Source of the DNA: JAHBXL01 sp964409775 | GTDB lineage: Bacteria; Planctomycetota; Phycisphaerae; Phycisphaerales; UBA1924 | Assembly (NCBI GenBank): GCA_964409775.1 | Contig: CAYPEI010000001.1 | Location: forward strand, 124,001-188,000 | DNA length: 64,000 bases | Reading direction: 5' to 3' | Part shown: positions 55,066-63,916 of the stretch, piece after piece | Numbering within the stretch: position 1 is the stretch's first letter | Layout: every line of letters begins with the position of its first letter | Notes under the pieces: model-generated | The model's input: only the letters and a program-made list of their open reading frames with translations | Database searches by the model: none | What the model was told of the DNA's origin: nothing | Translations under genes and position numbers: made by a program

Positions 55066-55155
55066 CGCTTCCCTCCGCCGGTCCGAACCGGTTCAGGTTC
55101 TACGGGTGCTTCTCAGCGACGACCCCAAATGGCCGCCGCGCCCCGAGCGTTGAGG
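55066..55155 (-). promoter_or_regulatory. TPP riboswitch (THI element) controlling thiC
   Basis: On the minus strand the conserved elements appear in order: CTCGGGGCG, CTGAGA, ACCCGTAGAACCTGA, CCGGTTCGGACCGGCG and GGAGGGAAGCG. P1 pairs CGCT with AGCG. The conserved GGAGG of the aptamer's 3' side is itself 9 nt before the thiC ATG, so ligand binding should hide the Shine-Dalgarno directly. A TACAGT hexamer (55159-55164) just upstream could be the -10. Confidence 0.96.
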
Positions 55156-55249
55156 AAAACTGTAGAGCCCCGGGCCCGCCGCGGCACCCAGTCCGCGGAA
55201 CTTGCCGCGACCCAGCCGTTGACACAGTTGCGAGTGATACGCTCACGCC

Positions 55250-55795
55250 ATGCCCTCCGCCATCGCCTTGATTCGCGGCATCAACGTCGGCGGGAAGAAC
55301 TCCCTGCCCATGGGCTTGCTCCGCGATCTCTGCGAGGGCATCGGCCTCAAAGATGTCCGGACGTACATCCAGTCCGGCAACATCGTCTTTGAAGCGGCCA
55401 AGAAGGACCTGGCTCGAGTGGCCGACAGTCTCGAAGAAGCGATCGAGGCCGATCGAGGATTCCGGCCGAGCGTGGTTACGAGGTCTCGCGACGAACTGAC
55501 GGCCACCATCGAGGCGAACCCGTTCGCGGCTCGGGCGAAGTCTGACCCGACGCGGCTCCTGGTGTTGCTCCTGAAGGCGAAGCCCGTGCCCGGCGCATCC
55601 GAGACGCTCAACGGCATCAAGCGCGGCCCGGAGCAACTCCGGCTCATCGGCCGCGAACTCTTCATCGACTTCCCCGATGGCATCGGAAAATCCAAACTCT
55701 CGCTCGCCGCGGTCGAGAGGGCGCTCGGCGTTCCCGCGACGGGCCGCAACTGGAACACGGTTCTCAAACTGCTCGCGATAGCGGACGACCGCTGA
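55250..55795 (+). CDS. DUF1697 family protein
   Basis: The 181-residue protein matches DUF1697: ALIRGINVGGKNSLPMGLLRDLCEGIG, VRTYIQSGNIVFEA and the C-terminal DFPDGIGKSKLSLAAVERALGVPATGRNWNTVLKL. The family is widespread and has no proven function. TACGCT (55238-55243) lies 6 nt before the ATG; a TTGACA 13 bp further upstream is too close for a normal -35. It is divergent from thiC. Its TGA stop abuts the stop of the next gene in TGATCA (55793-55798). Confidence 0.93.
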   Translation: MPSAIALIRGINVGGKNSLPMGLLRDLCEGIGLKDVRTYIQSGNIVFEAAKKDLARVADSLEEAIEADRGFRPSVVTRSRDELTATIEANPFAARAKSDPTRLLVLLLKAKPVPGASETLNGIKRGPEQLRLIGRELFIDFPDGIGKSKLSLAAVERALGVPATGRNWNTVLKLLAIADDR

Positions 55796-56350
55796 TCAAC
55801 CCCGCGCCGGGTTCTCAGGGTCAAAGCCCTTCGACCGGTTATGCTCCGCAGAGGCGCCCCGCGGCACGGTGAGCGTCTTCCAGTCCACGCCATCACGCGA
55901 GGCGAGCACTCGCGCCGCCTGCACGATCTGCCCGCAGTGATAAGCGGTATGCGCGAGCGATCTCGCGAGCGCGAGCGCAAGTGTGTGAACCTCGCCGCGG
56001 ATCCGCAGTTCCCGGCCCAGGTCCGCATCCGCGATTGAGGCGAGCGCATCTTCAACGGCCGCCCACCCCGTGCCCCACGCCCTCTCCATCGCGGCCCGGT
56101 CCGCAAAGTCATCGACAAACTCGCTGTCCCGGTTCCGCCAAGGCTTCTCACCATCGGTCGTGAAGGGCTCGGTCCAGCGTGAGCGGAGGTTTCCGCCAAT
56201 GTGTTTTATGATGACGGCGATGGAGTTCGTCTGTGCATCAAGCGATGCACGCAACTGCTCCCAGGTGAGTTGCGCGACGGCGCCCTCGGCAAGGCGGCGG
56301 CAGCGTTGAAACTCGGCTTCGAACGCTGAGATGGTCAGACGGTCCGGCAT
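55796..56350 (-). CDS. DinB/DUF1572-like four-helix protein
   Basis: The 184-residue protein has the four-helix DinB fold pattern: FEAEFQRCRRLAEGAVAQLTWEQL, SIAVIIKHIGGNLRSRWTEPF with the first metal-type His, and LALALARSLAHTAYHCGQIVQAAR with two more His. These three histidines usually bind a divalent metal. Function is unknown; some relatives are thiol transferases. The start MPDRLTISAFEAEF at 56350 is used. It is convergent with DUF1697 and divergent from the DUF4056 lipoprotein. Confidence 0.88.
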   Translation of the reverse strand: MPDRLTISAFEAEFQRCRRLAEGAVAQLTWEQLRASLDAQTNSIAVIIKHIGGNLRSRWTEPFTTDGEKPWRNRDSEFVDDFADRAAMERAWGTGWAAVEDALASIADADLGRELRIRGEVHTLALALARSLAHTAYHCGQIVQAARVLASRDGVDWKTLTVPRGASAEHNRSKGFDPENPARG

Positions 56351-56425
56351 GCTCAACGTGACTCCCGCTGCTGCTTCGGCCGCGTGCCCCACGCGGTGGC
56401 AGGCAGTACGCATAGAGTTTCCTCC

Positions 56426-57493
56426 ATGCAGATGCCGCGGTGGATGTTAGTCCCCCTTGCCCTGGCTGCAGTGATGTGCGTGCCGGGCTGCGCTGCCGAT
56501 GCAGGGACGCCGCGGATGCGACTGGGGTCGCTCCCCTTCCCGGGCATGCTGTCGCTTTACGAGGCGGCCGATCCGTGTGATCTGGGGATGCACTGCTCGG
56601 GGTCGCCGCTGGCGAGGATCGGAAGGCCTGGTGAAAGGGAGCGCGGCACGCTCTACTCGCGAAAGGCGGGGTTCATTGATCTGTCGCATGTGCGTGAATC
56701 GATTGACTGGGTGGCCTATCTGCACTGTCGTGTCCGCGCTGCGTTCGAGGATGCGGAGCGTGAAGGACGCGAGTCGTCGCGTTTCACGTTTGACTTCTGC
56801 GAAGCTCGCTTCGAGATCACGACTTCGCGGTTGAGTTCCTGGCCTGGTGCGGAACGGGCGGAAACGGCGGCGTTGATCGACGACGCATCGCTCCGCGCCG
56901 CACAGCGACTCTGTGTGCTGGTGACGACGTGGCATGAGATCGCGACGTGGTACGGGCACCAGACGGTGCCGGGCGTGCCCGAGCACTGGTCGGCGTTCAC
57001 CTGGGACGATACGACCGCGCACGTTCTGGGCGCGAGGATCGGCGCCGCCGCGCTGCGGAACAACAGTCTGCCATGGGACGAGGCCGTTACCGCCGCGTTG
57101 GACCTCTCGCTTCGCGAATGCGGCGTGGTGAGCAAGCAGGAGCAGAATCAAGCGGCGGAACTTGTTCACAACCGGTGGTGGAAGGGCTGGAGCCCGGTTC
57201 GGCGAGACCTCGACACGGGTCTTGCGTCCAACTTCAAGGTGCCATGGCTGGTGGAGGAGTTCGGGAACGATGCCGCGGTGCTGGAGTTGCCATCACTCGA
57301 TGATGTGCTTGGCCTTGATCTTCGCGAGGCGGTCCGTGTGCGGATCGTGCCGGCACGGTGGATCATGCGGAGACTAATGTGCTCCGACAACCCGCCGGAG
57401 GTTCTTCTCGGCGAAGCGGGGTTGCTCGATGCGGTTGAGCGTACGCGGGATTCCATGCGCAAGTCGCTTGGCGATGGGTTTGATCAGCCGTAA
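56426..57493 (+). CDS. DUF4056-family lipoprotein
   Basis: The 355-residue protein has a lipoprotein signal (LVPLALAAVMCVPGC, lipidated Cys near residue 20). A DUF4056-like body follows, with the segments TLYSRKAGFIDLSHVRES, TTWHEIATWYGHQTVPGVPEHWSAFTW and DDTTAHVLGARIG. The repeated His/Glu residues (HVRESIDW, WHEIATWYGH) suggest a metal site, but no activity is known. The start MQMPRWML at 56426 is chosen for the signal; the frame opens further upstream at 56384 with no signal character. Family naming is from memory of the motif pattern. Confidence 0.78.
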   Translation: MQMPRWMLVPLALAAVMCVPGCAADAGTPRMRLGSLPFPGMLSLYEAADPCDLGMHCSGSPLARIGRPGERERGTLYSRKAGFIDLSHVRESIDWVAYLHCRVRAAFEDAEREGRESSRFTFDFCEARFEITTSRLSSWPGAERAETAALIDDASLRAAQRLCVLVTTWHEIATWYGHQTVPGVPEHWSAFTWDDTTAHVLGARIGAAALRNNSLPWDEAVTAALDLSLRECGVVSKQEQNQAAELVHNRWWKGWSPVRRDLDTGLASNFKVPWLVEEFGNDAAVLELPSLDDVLGLDLREAVRVRIVPARWIMRRLMCSDNPPEVLLGEAGLLDAVERTRDSMRKSLGDGFDQP

Positions 57494-57518
57494 ATGACGC
57501 GGCAGAAGTCGCTCGTGA

Positions 57519-57524
57519 TATCCT
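57519..57524 (+). promoter_or_regulatory. Possible -10 element (TATCCT) of purT
   Basis: TATCCT ends 7 nt before the purT ATG. No Shine-Dalgarno is present, so the transcript may be leaderless. Confidence 0.35.
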
Positions 57525-57531
57525 CCCCGCC

Positions 57532-58749
57532 ATGAAGCGCCCCACCCTTATGCTCCTGGGCTCTGGCGAACTGGGCAAGGAAGTCGTGATCTCCGCCAAG
57601 CGCCTCGGCTGCCGCGTCATCGCCGTCGACTCCTACCCCGACGCCCCCGCGATGCAGGTTGCCGATGCGTTCGAAGTCATCAACATGCTCGATGGCGATG
57701 CCCTCGAGGCCGTCATCCGCAGGCACACGCCCGATCACGTTGTCCCCGAGGTCGAGGCCATCCGCACCGAGCGTTTGCTCGATCTTGAACGGGCCGGGTT
57801 CGACATCATCCCCTCCGCCCGTGCTGCCAACCTCACCATGAACCGCGATGCCATCCGCGATCTCGCGGCCACCAAACTCAGGCTGCCTACCGCGCGCTTC
57901 GCCTATGCCGAATCCGCCGCGGAACTCGAGCAGGCCATCCTCGGGTCCGGCCATGTGGGCCTGCCGTGTGTCGTCAAGCCCGTTATGTCTTCGAGCGGCA
58001 AGGGCCAGTCTGTTGCACGCAAACGTGCGGACATCCGGAAGTCCTGGGACTACGCAGTCGCCAACATGCGCGGCGACCGACCCCGCGTCATCGCGGAGGA
58101 GTTCATCAACTTCGACTACGAGATCACGCTGCTGACGGTGCGACAGCGCCGGGTTGTCGCGGGAAAGAGACTCAACGAAAAGGCGCGCACACTGTTCGTC
58201 CGCCCGATCGGCCACCGCCAGGAACGCGGCGACTATCAGGAATCGTGGATGCCCTGCCGCATGCGGCCGTCAGCCCTCGCCAAGGCCCAGAAGATGGCCG
58301 CGGCGATCACCCGCGAGATCGCCGGCCCCAGTGGCGCGGGCATCTTCGGCGTCGAGTTCTTCGTGGCGGGGAGTCGGGTGATCTTCAGCGAACTCTCGCC
58401 GCGGCCGCACGACACGGGCATGGTCACCATGATCTCGCAGGACCTGTCGGAGTTTGACCTGCACGTCCGGGCGATCCTCGGCCTCCCGATCCCGGCGATC
58501 CGTTACGAGCGGGGTGGCGCGGCGAGCGCGGTCATTCTCGCGGCTGACGCCTCGCCCACTGAGCCGGAGTACATCGGGATCGACAAAGCCCTTGCGAGCA
58601 AGGGTGTGCAGGTCCGCATCTTTGGCAAGCCGAGTACCCGAAAGTACCGCCGTATGGGGGTCACACTCGCGGTAGGGCCGACCGCCGATTCCGCCCGTCG
58701 AACGGCCAAGGCCGCGGCCAAGTGCGTGAATGTTGTTGTCGGGAACTGA
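57532..58749 (+). CDS. purT: Formate-dependent phosphoribosylglycinamide formyltransferase PurT
   Basis: The 405-residue ATP-grasp enzyme formylates GAR with formate and ATP in purine synthesis, a folate-independent alternative to PurN. The N-terminal LMLLGSGELGKEVVISAKRLG, the ATP-grasp CVVKPVMSSSGKGQSV, VIAEEFINFDYEITLLTVR, GIFGVEFFV and the terminal FGKPSTRKYRRMGVTLA with LSPRPHDTGMVT are all present. It is followed by the MFS gene at 50 bp. Confidence 0.97.
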   Translation: MKRPTLMLLGSGELGKEVVISAKRLGCRVIAVDSYPDAPAMQVADAFEVINMLDGDALEAVIRRHTPDHVVPEVEAIRTERLLDLERAGFDIIPSARAANLTMNRDAIRDLAATKLRLPTARFAYAESAAELEQAILGSGHVGLPCVVKPVMSSSGKGQSVARKRADIRKSWDYAVANMRGDRPRVIAEEFINFDYEITLLTVRQRRVVAGKRLNEKARTLFVRPIGHRQERGDYQESWMPCRMRPSALAKAQKMAAAITREIAGPSGAGIFGVEFFVAGSRVIFSELSPRPHDTGMVTMISQDLSEFDLHVRAILGLPIPAIRYERGGAASAVILAADASPTEPEYIGIDKALASKGVQVRIFGKPSTRKYRRMGVTLAVGPTADSARRTAKAAAKCVNVVVGN

Positions 58750-58799
58750 ACCGGTACTTTCACAGTCGGCGATCTGCCTCCTCCTACCCTCTCCCTCCC

Positions 58800-60122
58800 A
58801 TGCACCGACCCGCGCCAAGCCTCGTCTTCGTGTTCGCCACGATCCTGCTCGATGTGCTCGGCTTTGGTCTGCTCATCCCCGTGATGCCGCGGCTCATCGC
58901 GGTGGTCGGCGGGCTGCCTGCAGGAGGCGCGGAGCACGAAGCGTCGATTCCGATGATGGCGCTGGTGGTGACCTATGCCGTGATGCAGTTTGTGTTCGCG
59001 CCGATCCTCGGATCGCTTTCCGATCAGTTCGGCCGGCGCGTGGTCCTGCTGGTCGCGCTGCTCGGATCAGCGCTCGATTACTTCGCGGCGTCCCAGGCGC
59101 CGGCGGTCACAGGCTCGTTCGGCGCCACCGCAGGGCTCGCGTTCTTGTTCGTCACGCGGATGATCAACGGGATCTCCGGGGCGACGATTCCCGTGTGCAG
59201 TGCCTATATCGCCGACATCACTCCTCCCGAGAAGCGTGCCGCGGGATTCGGCATCCTCGGTGCGGCGTTCGGCCTGGGCTTTGTCTTCGGGCCCTTGCTG
59301 GGAGGAGTGCTGGGGGACAGCACGATCCACATCCCGCTGATCGGTCCCGGCGATGTGCGCTACCCGTATATCGCGGCTGGCGTGCTGACGCTCATCAACT
59401 TCACGTACGGCTTCTTCATTCTCCCCGAGTCGCTGCCACAGGAGCATCGCCGGCCCTTCTCCTGGCGTAAGGCGAACCCCGCGGGCGCTCTGGTGTGGAT
59501 CACCGGGCACAAGGTCGTCCGCATGATCGCGGCAACTCTGTTTATCTCGAACATTGCCCAGTTCGGCCTTCACACCACCTGGGTCTTGTCGATGCAGAAT
59601 CGATTCGGGTGGACTCCGTGGTACAGCGGTCTGTCCATGTTTGTCGTCGGCTTCTCCGCTGCGATCGTGCAGGGTGGGCTGGCGCGGAGGGTCATTCCCG
59701 CGCTCGGGGAACGGTTCTGCCTGGTCGGCGGCATTGTGCTGGGAGTGTTTGCGTTTGCGGGCTACGGCCTCGCGACCCACGGCTGGATGATCTATGCCAT
59801 CATCGCGGTCGCCTCGATCGGTGGCCTCGCCGGACCCGCGGCACAGGCGATGACCTCCAAGGCCGTTCCACCGAACGAGCAGGGACTGCTCCAGGGCGCG
59901 CTGGCCGGCCTCAACAGCATTGCGTACATCATCGGCCCGATTATCGCTGGCACGGTCTTCCATCACTTCACGGCAGAGGAAGGCCCGACGCCGTATCCGG
60001 GCGCGGGTGCGCCGTTCCTCGTCGGCTCCGCGTTGATCGCGCTGTCGCTGGTCCCGGTCGCGATGATCTGGAGTCGGATGCCTTCGGCTGTGCGTGAGAA
60101 GCCGGTTGAGAACGGCGGATGA
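58800..60122 (+). CDS. MFS transporter, TetA-like drug:proton antiporter family
   Basis: The 440-residue membrane protein has twelve predicted helices. LLDVLGFGLLIPVMPRL at helix 1, the loop motif SLSDQFGRRVVLL between helices 2 and 3, and helix 5 ITPPEKRAAGFGILGAAFGLGFVFGPLLGG (antiporter motif C-like) are visible. These mark the TetA/DHA1 exporter group. A periplasmic loop after helix 1 and a C-terminal loop (EEGPTPYPGAGAP) are extended. Substrate is unknown and resistance should not be assumed. TACCCT (58785-58790) lies 9 nt before the ATG. Confidence 0.92.
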   Translation: MHRPAPSLVFVFATILLDVLGFGLLIPVMPRLIAVVGGLPAGGAEHEASIPMMALVVTYAVMQFVFAPILGSLSDQFGRRVVLLVALLGSALDYFAASQAPAVTGSFGATAGLAFLFVTRMINGISGATIPVCSAYIADITPPEKRAAGFGILGAAFGLGFVFGPLLGGVLGDSTIHIPLIGPGDVRYPYIAAGVLTLINFTYGFFILPESLPQEHRRPFSWRKANPAGALVWITGHKVVRMIAATLFISNIAQFGLHTTWVLSMQNRFGWTPWYSGLSMFVVGFSAAIVQGGLARRVIPALGERFCLVGGIVLGVFAFAGYGLATHGWMIYAIIAVASIGGLAGPAAQAMTSKAVPPNEQGLLQGALAGLNSIAYIIGPIIAGTVFHHFTAEEGPTPYPGAGAPFLVGSALIALSLVPVAMIWSRMPSAVREKPVENGG

Positions 60123-60167
60123 TCGTGCGATCGAATCTCCGGCCGGCGGTTCCGGGAAGACGTCGCC

Positions 60168-61382
60168 TCACCCAATCGCGTCCCCGCACTCCGGGCATTT
60201 GTCCCCTCTGATCATCGAGACGTCATACCCGCACTTCGGGCACGCCGGCGGTTCAACGCTCGTGCGGATCACCAATCGGCATTCGCTGCACGCGGCCTCG
60301 CCGAGCGGGAGCGTCTGCTCCTTCTGACAGCGCGGGCATCGAACCCAGATGGCCTTCAGCACTTCTCCCGCGGAAGATCCGCCGCCCGCGGGTGGCCCTG
60401 CCGCAGTATCCGGCGCGGACCGCACCGCACGCGCCACGCGACGATCGGCTCGACGATTCAGCATCGTGAGCACGATGACCGCCAGCGTGCCGCTCACCGT
60501 GACGATGGAAGCGCCCGCAGTGAACCGCTGAAAACCGAATGCATCCTGCAAGTCATCGCTATGAGTGAGGACGATCAGGTCGACGAAGAGCGCGACGGCC
60601 GCCGCGGCGGCGACGGTGCCGTAGACGATCAGCCGTTGTCCGCCCCGCAGGCTCGAACGCAGCATGACATTGGCAAAGGCGACAAAGCACGCGATGCTCA
60701 TCGGACAGACGACAAAGGCCGGGTCTCCATCCAGATCGGCCCAGATCCCGTTCAGCCAGAGGACGAGAGCCGCCGCCGACCCGCCGATGCCGAGCCAGCG
60801 CCAGTACCACCGGTCGCGCCCGAAACCGATGAGACAGAGCGCCGCGGGCAGGCCTGCCCACGAGATGGCCACGCCGGTCAGAGCCATCCGGGACGAGATC
60901 TGATCGAAGAAACTCAAGGAGCCCACCCAGATCGCCACGAGAAAGCACACCGTTGCGGCCACGGCAAACACCAGCCCGCAGAAGCCCGCGACCCGCCCGG
61001 ACTCGAGCGCTCTCAGGCACAGGAAGCCGACGACAGCGGGTGACATCAGGAAGATCAATCCAAGCGTCATTCCGAGGCGATCTTCCATCCTCCAGCCGAA
61101 CGGCTCGGCCCAGATCAAGGCAACGGAGACGAGGAATGCCCCGACGCACGCGAACATGCCAAAAAGCCCCGCCGCGCGGAATCGCTCGCGATCGGCCAGC
61201 AGTGAGAGCGGGATCATCAGGCCGATCGCCACCACGGCCACGAACCCCAACGCCGTGACTCTCCACATGATGTTGTTGCTGGGGACGAGGACCGTCAGCA
61301 CGCCGCTCGCGGCGGAAGCGGAAAGGCACCAGAGCAGGATGTGGAGCAGGCGTTTGCGGAGCGACGGGGTGGTGGAGGACAT
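60168..61382 (-). CDS. Polytopic membrane protein with C-terminal zinc ribbons
   Basis: The 404-residue protein has about ten membrane helices over residues 10-325. A cytoplasmic linker (PDTAAGPPAGGGSSAGEV) and two zinc-ribbon-like modules follow: CPRCQKEQ...CSEC and CPKCGYDVSMIRGDKCPECG. The ribbons may bind zinc or, in related proteins, nucleic acids. No family is recognised. The start MSSTTPSLRKR is supported by TACACT (61393-61398) 10 nt upstream; the longer frame to 61619 has no membrane character at its start. Confidence 0.75.
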   Translation of the reverse strand: MSSTTPSLRKRLLHILLWCLSASAASGVLTVLVPSNNIMWRVTALGFVAVVAIGLMIPLSLLADRERFRAAGLFGMFACVGAFLVSVALIWAEPFGWRMEDRLGMTLGLIFLMSPAVVGFLCLRALESGRVAGFCGLVFAVAATVCFLVAIWVGSLSFFDQISSRMALTGVAISWAGLPAALCLIGFGRDRWYWRWLGIGGSAAALVLWLNGIWADLDGDPAFVVCPMSIACFVAFANVMLRSSLRGGQRLIVYGTVAAAAAVALFVDLIVLTHSDDLQDAFGFQRFTAGASIVTVSGTLAVIVLTMLNRRADRRVARAVRSAPDTAAGPPAGGGSSAGEVLKAIWVRCPRCQKEQTLPLGEAACSECRLVIRTSVEPPACPKCGYDVSMIRGDKCPECGDAIG

Positions 61383-61417
61383 GGTGCCGTGCAGTGTACT
61401 GCAAGCGCCCACAGGGC

Positions 61418-61636
61418 CTACGCCCATCGGTTCAGTGCATACAACCCGCCGGCCAATGCGACAAACCCCAGCCATAGCGCGAGCATGGTCGTGGCAAAGT
61501 ATGGGAACACGCACATGGCGACACCGACTCCCAGGGCCTTGAGGTCGGCTTCCTTTCGGCCGTAGTTGAACAGCACGAGTCCAACCCCACTCACCAGCAG
61601 GCCCGACAGCAGCAGCCACGGATTACCGAGGTCCAT
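61418..61636 (-). CDS. Small membrane protein (two helices)
   Basis: This 72-residue protein has two hydrophobic helices (PWLLLSGLLVSGVGLVLFNYG and ALGVGVAMCVFPYFATTMLAL) and a third short hydrophobic end. AAGGAG lies 7 nt before its ATG, which supports translation. It precedes the zinc-ribbon membrane gene on the same strand by 35 bp, so the two probably form an operon. Function unknown. Confidence 0.65.
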   Translation of the reverse strand: MDLGNPWLLLSGLLVSGVGLVLFNYGRKEADLKALGVGVAMCVFPYFATTMLALWLGFVALAGGLYALNRWA

Positions 61637-61754
61637 CGCAGGCTCCTTGGCACTTCTATCGACACGTGACGATCGAAGCCTGACAGTGCAACCGGGCCGT
61701 CGATGCCCCCTGCGCAGTCTGCGAGGTCTGCGTCACGAACGTGACACAAACTCC

Positions 61755-62126
61755 TCAGCCGCCGGCAGCCTTTGCCGGATACCCGAGCGAGACGAGGTGC
61801 GCGAGCGCTTTGTCGCGATGGTCGCCCTGCAGTTCAATCGTGGCCTCGGCCTTCGAATGCGAGCCGCCGGTACCGAACGCTGTTCGAAAGTGCTTCAGCA
61901 AGGCGGGCAGGTCATCGGTTCGGTCGGATCGCGGGGCGAATCCGGCGATCACGGTCACGACTTTGCCGTTGCGTTTTTCGCGCCGCACGCGGACGGGCTG
62001 GTCCTTGGGGTCCAGCACCTTGCCGGTCTTGCGGTCGCGCGGGCAGGCGCAGACTGCGTGAGGTTTCCCGCAGCGTTCGCATGTGACCGGTCGCACAAGA
62101 GAAGTGCCTGCGAAGAGTCCTGACAT
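61755..62126 (-). CDS. SUI1/eIF1-family translation factor
   Basis: The 123-residue protein has a small N-terminal zinc knuckle-like motif CERCGKPHAVCACP. A SUI1-type domain follows: VRVRREKRNGKVVTVIAGF, DDLPALLKHFRTAFGTGGSHSKAEATIELQGDHRDKALAHLVSLGY. This is the YciH/eIF1 family, which in eukaryotes and archaea selects start codons; the bacterial role is unsettled. TACCGT (62135-62140) lies 8 nt before the ATG. A weak-SD, leaderless-prone translation system would be an interesting partner for it. Confidence 0.93.
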   Translation of the reverse strand: MSGLFAGTSLVRPVTCERCGKPHAVCACPRDRKTGKVLDPKDQPVRVRREKRNGKVVTVIAGFAPRSDRTDDLPALLKHFRTAFGTGGSHSKAEATIELQGDHRDKALAHLVSLGYPAKAAGG

Positions 62127-62280
62127 GGCCGGACACGGTAGGATGCCCGATGGGAACGAGCCGTGAACGTCCCATGTGTAGCGCTGCACGACCGGGCTCT
62201 GGCGTGCGAGGGCCGATTGCTCCGTCGGCCGGGGGGGTGGGGTGGGGGGGCTGCGCGGTGCGTCGATCTCCCTCGGGGAG

Positions 62281-63096
62281 TTACGGATAGTCCTGCCGCG
62301 TCGGCCGAATCGCGACGTTGTTCAGGTGCACATGCGCCGGCTGGCTGACAATGAAGCCGATGGTCCGCGCCACGTCTTCAGGTGTCAGCACCGGCCCGAT
62401 CTTGTCCATGAAGGAACCGAAAGTTCTGGCGTCGTAGCCGGCAACTCCCTGGAACTCGCTGGCGACGATCGCGGGCTCGATCGTTGTCACCCGGATGCCC
62501 TTCGGCCCTATTTCGCGTCGCAGCGCCTCCGCCAGCGCATGCACGGCAAACTTGGTCGAACCGTACATCGACGAGAACGGAGAGATGTTCCTGCCGACGC
62601 TCGAGCCGATCACGACAATGTCGCGAGGCGTTTGAAGCCACTCACCGGTCTTTCCCGCCTCGCCCTCGGGGTTGTGCGAAAGAACCTGGATGAGGCGCTC
62701 GGCGGCGGTGCGCAACAACCGCGACGCTCCGAGGTAGTTGGTTCGGAACATCTCGTCCCACTGTGACTGGTCGGACGTGGTGATCGAACCGGCCAGGCCG
62801 CGCCCCGCGTTCACCACCACCGTGTCGGCGGGCCTGCGGAAGTGCTGGCGGGACGCGTCGAACATCGCATCGATGACTCGCTGTTCCGCGGCGTCTCCGG
62901 GGACGCAGACGACGGTAGGGGCTGATCCCGGCGTCGGGCGTTTTTCAAGCCGGAACGCCACCGCCTCAAGCCGTTCGGCTCGCCGCGCGTTGAGGACGAG
63001 CAGCCAGCCTCTCGCGGCAAGTTCGGCCGCGATTGCTTCGCCGATTCCAGAACTTGCACCCGTGATGATCGCGATCCGCTTGTGCTGGTTGGACAT
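62281..63096 (-). CDS. Short-chain dehydrogenase/reductase (SDR)
   Basis: The 271-residue protein is a classical SDR with the NAD(P) motif ITGASSGIGEAIAAELA, VVVNAGRGLAGSI (NAG motif) and the catalytic Ser followed by SMYGSTKFAVHALAEAL (YxxxK). Arg-Arg after the second strand (VLNARRAERL) suggests NADP preference. The substrate is unknown. It has a GGGAG 10 nt upstream. The gap to the SUI1 gene contains a G-rich stretch near 62231-62250 and nothing else. Confidence 0.93.
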   Translation of the reverse strand: MSNQHKRIAIITGASSGIGEAIAAELAARGWLLVLNARRAERLEAVAFRLEKRPTPGSAPTVVCVPGDAAEQRVIDAMFDASRQHFRRPADTVVVNAGRGLAGSITTSDQSQWDEMFRTNYLGASRLLRTAAERLIQVLSHNPEGEAGKTGEWLQTPRDIVVIGSSVGRNISPFSSMYGSTKFAVHALAEALRREIGPKGIRVTTIEPAIVASEFQGVAGYDARTFGSFMDKIGPVLTPEDVARTIGFIVSQPAHVHLNNVAIRPTRQDYP

Positions 63097-63177
63097 GCAT
63101 CACACTCCCAATCGCGACGCCTTGGCGCCCGCCTACGTCTCATGAATCGATCGAGCCCACCGACGCATCGGCCCGCG

Positions 63178-63855
63178 CTACCCGCCCGGGGGCTTCACTG
63201 ACGATCCGTACCAGCGCACAAACTCGCTTTCGTCGAGGCTCTCGGTTTGCAAGGTGGTGGCGTTGACGCGGAAGTACCGGGGCGGCAGCAGGCCCTTGGG
63301 GTCCTCCGAGACACCGTACACCCACTTGTCCGCGGGCACACCCTGGAGCCGTGCCGACCACATGCCGCCCTGTCCCTGGATGGTCTCGATCGGCGGCCCC
63401 TTGGGCTCGGTGAACAGCCGCACGATGTTCTTCTCGACCGTGAACCCGCTGACGAGCGTCGAGACGCCGGCCGTTACAAAGCTTGACCGATACGACGCAG
63501 CGAGGCCGTCGAATCGAAAGTCGAGCCGCTCGGCGGGCCGGGGCGACTGCCGCAGCGCCTCCAGGTCGGCATGGATTGCCGCGACGGCCGACAAATCCGG
63601 GAGCACGAGTCGCGCTCGATAGGTCCGGATGTTCGTCTTGCCGACGCTCCGCTCCCGGATGACTTCACCGTTCACGGATTTCACGTAGCGTGCAAGCACG
63701 GCCTTGATGCGCTCCCACTCGCTTGAGTCCGGGGCATCCCGGACATTCTCGAAGCGATACTCGACCGCCACGTTTCGCATGGTCGGCGCGGTGCCCGTGC
63801 AGCCGCACGCGAGCGGCATGAGCAACAGAATGGCGGCGAGGAGGGCGGTTCGCAT
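63178..63855 (-). CDS. Putative lipoprotein, unknown function
   Basis: The 225-residue protein starts with a signal peptide and lipobox (LLLMPLACGC). The mature part (VAVEYRFENVRDAPDSSEWERIKAVL, FVTAGVSTLVSGFTVEKNIVRLF) has no recognised domain. The start MRTALLAAILLL at 63855 is chosen for the signal; the frame is open to 63993 but would run into the divergent nfo gene. Confidence 0.7.
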   Translation of the reverse strand: MRTALLAAILLLMPLACGCTGTAPTMRNVAVEYRFENVRDAPDSSEWERIKAVLARYVKSVNGEVIRERSVGKTNIRTYRARLVLPDLSAVAAIHADLEALRQSPRPAERLDFRFDGLAASYRSSFVTAGVSTLVSGFTVEKNIVRLFTEPKGPPIETIQGQGGMWSARLQGVPADKWVYGVSEDPKGLLPPRYFRVNATTLQTESLDESEFVRWYGSSVKPPGG

Positions 63856-63865
63856 CTGGCTTACA

Positions 63866-63895
63866 GGAAAGCACAGCAAGGCGCAGAGGGCAAGT
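63866..63895. repeat. CAGAG-rich dispersed repeat copy
   Basis: The string AAAGCACAGCAAGGCGCAGAGG in the 61-bp divergent intergenic region resembles the arms of the repeat at 42200-42331. Confidence 0.3.
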
Positions 63896-63916
63896 CCGAC
63901 GGCTATGGTTCTGCGC

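Noticed and set aside
55243..56199. 318-codon minus-strand open frame over DUF1697 and DinB
   Set aside because: Arg/Ser-rich shadow frame; DUF1697 on the plus strand and DinB in another minus frame explain the region.
58785..60122. Tetracycline resistance determinant
   Set aside because: The MFS protein shares the TetA-type architecture, but substrate cannot be predicted from these motifs and no tetR-like regulator is adjacent.
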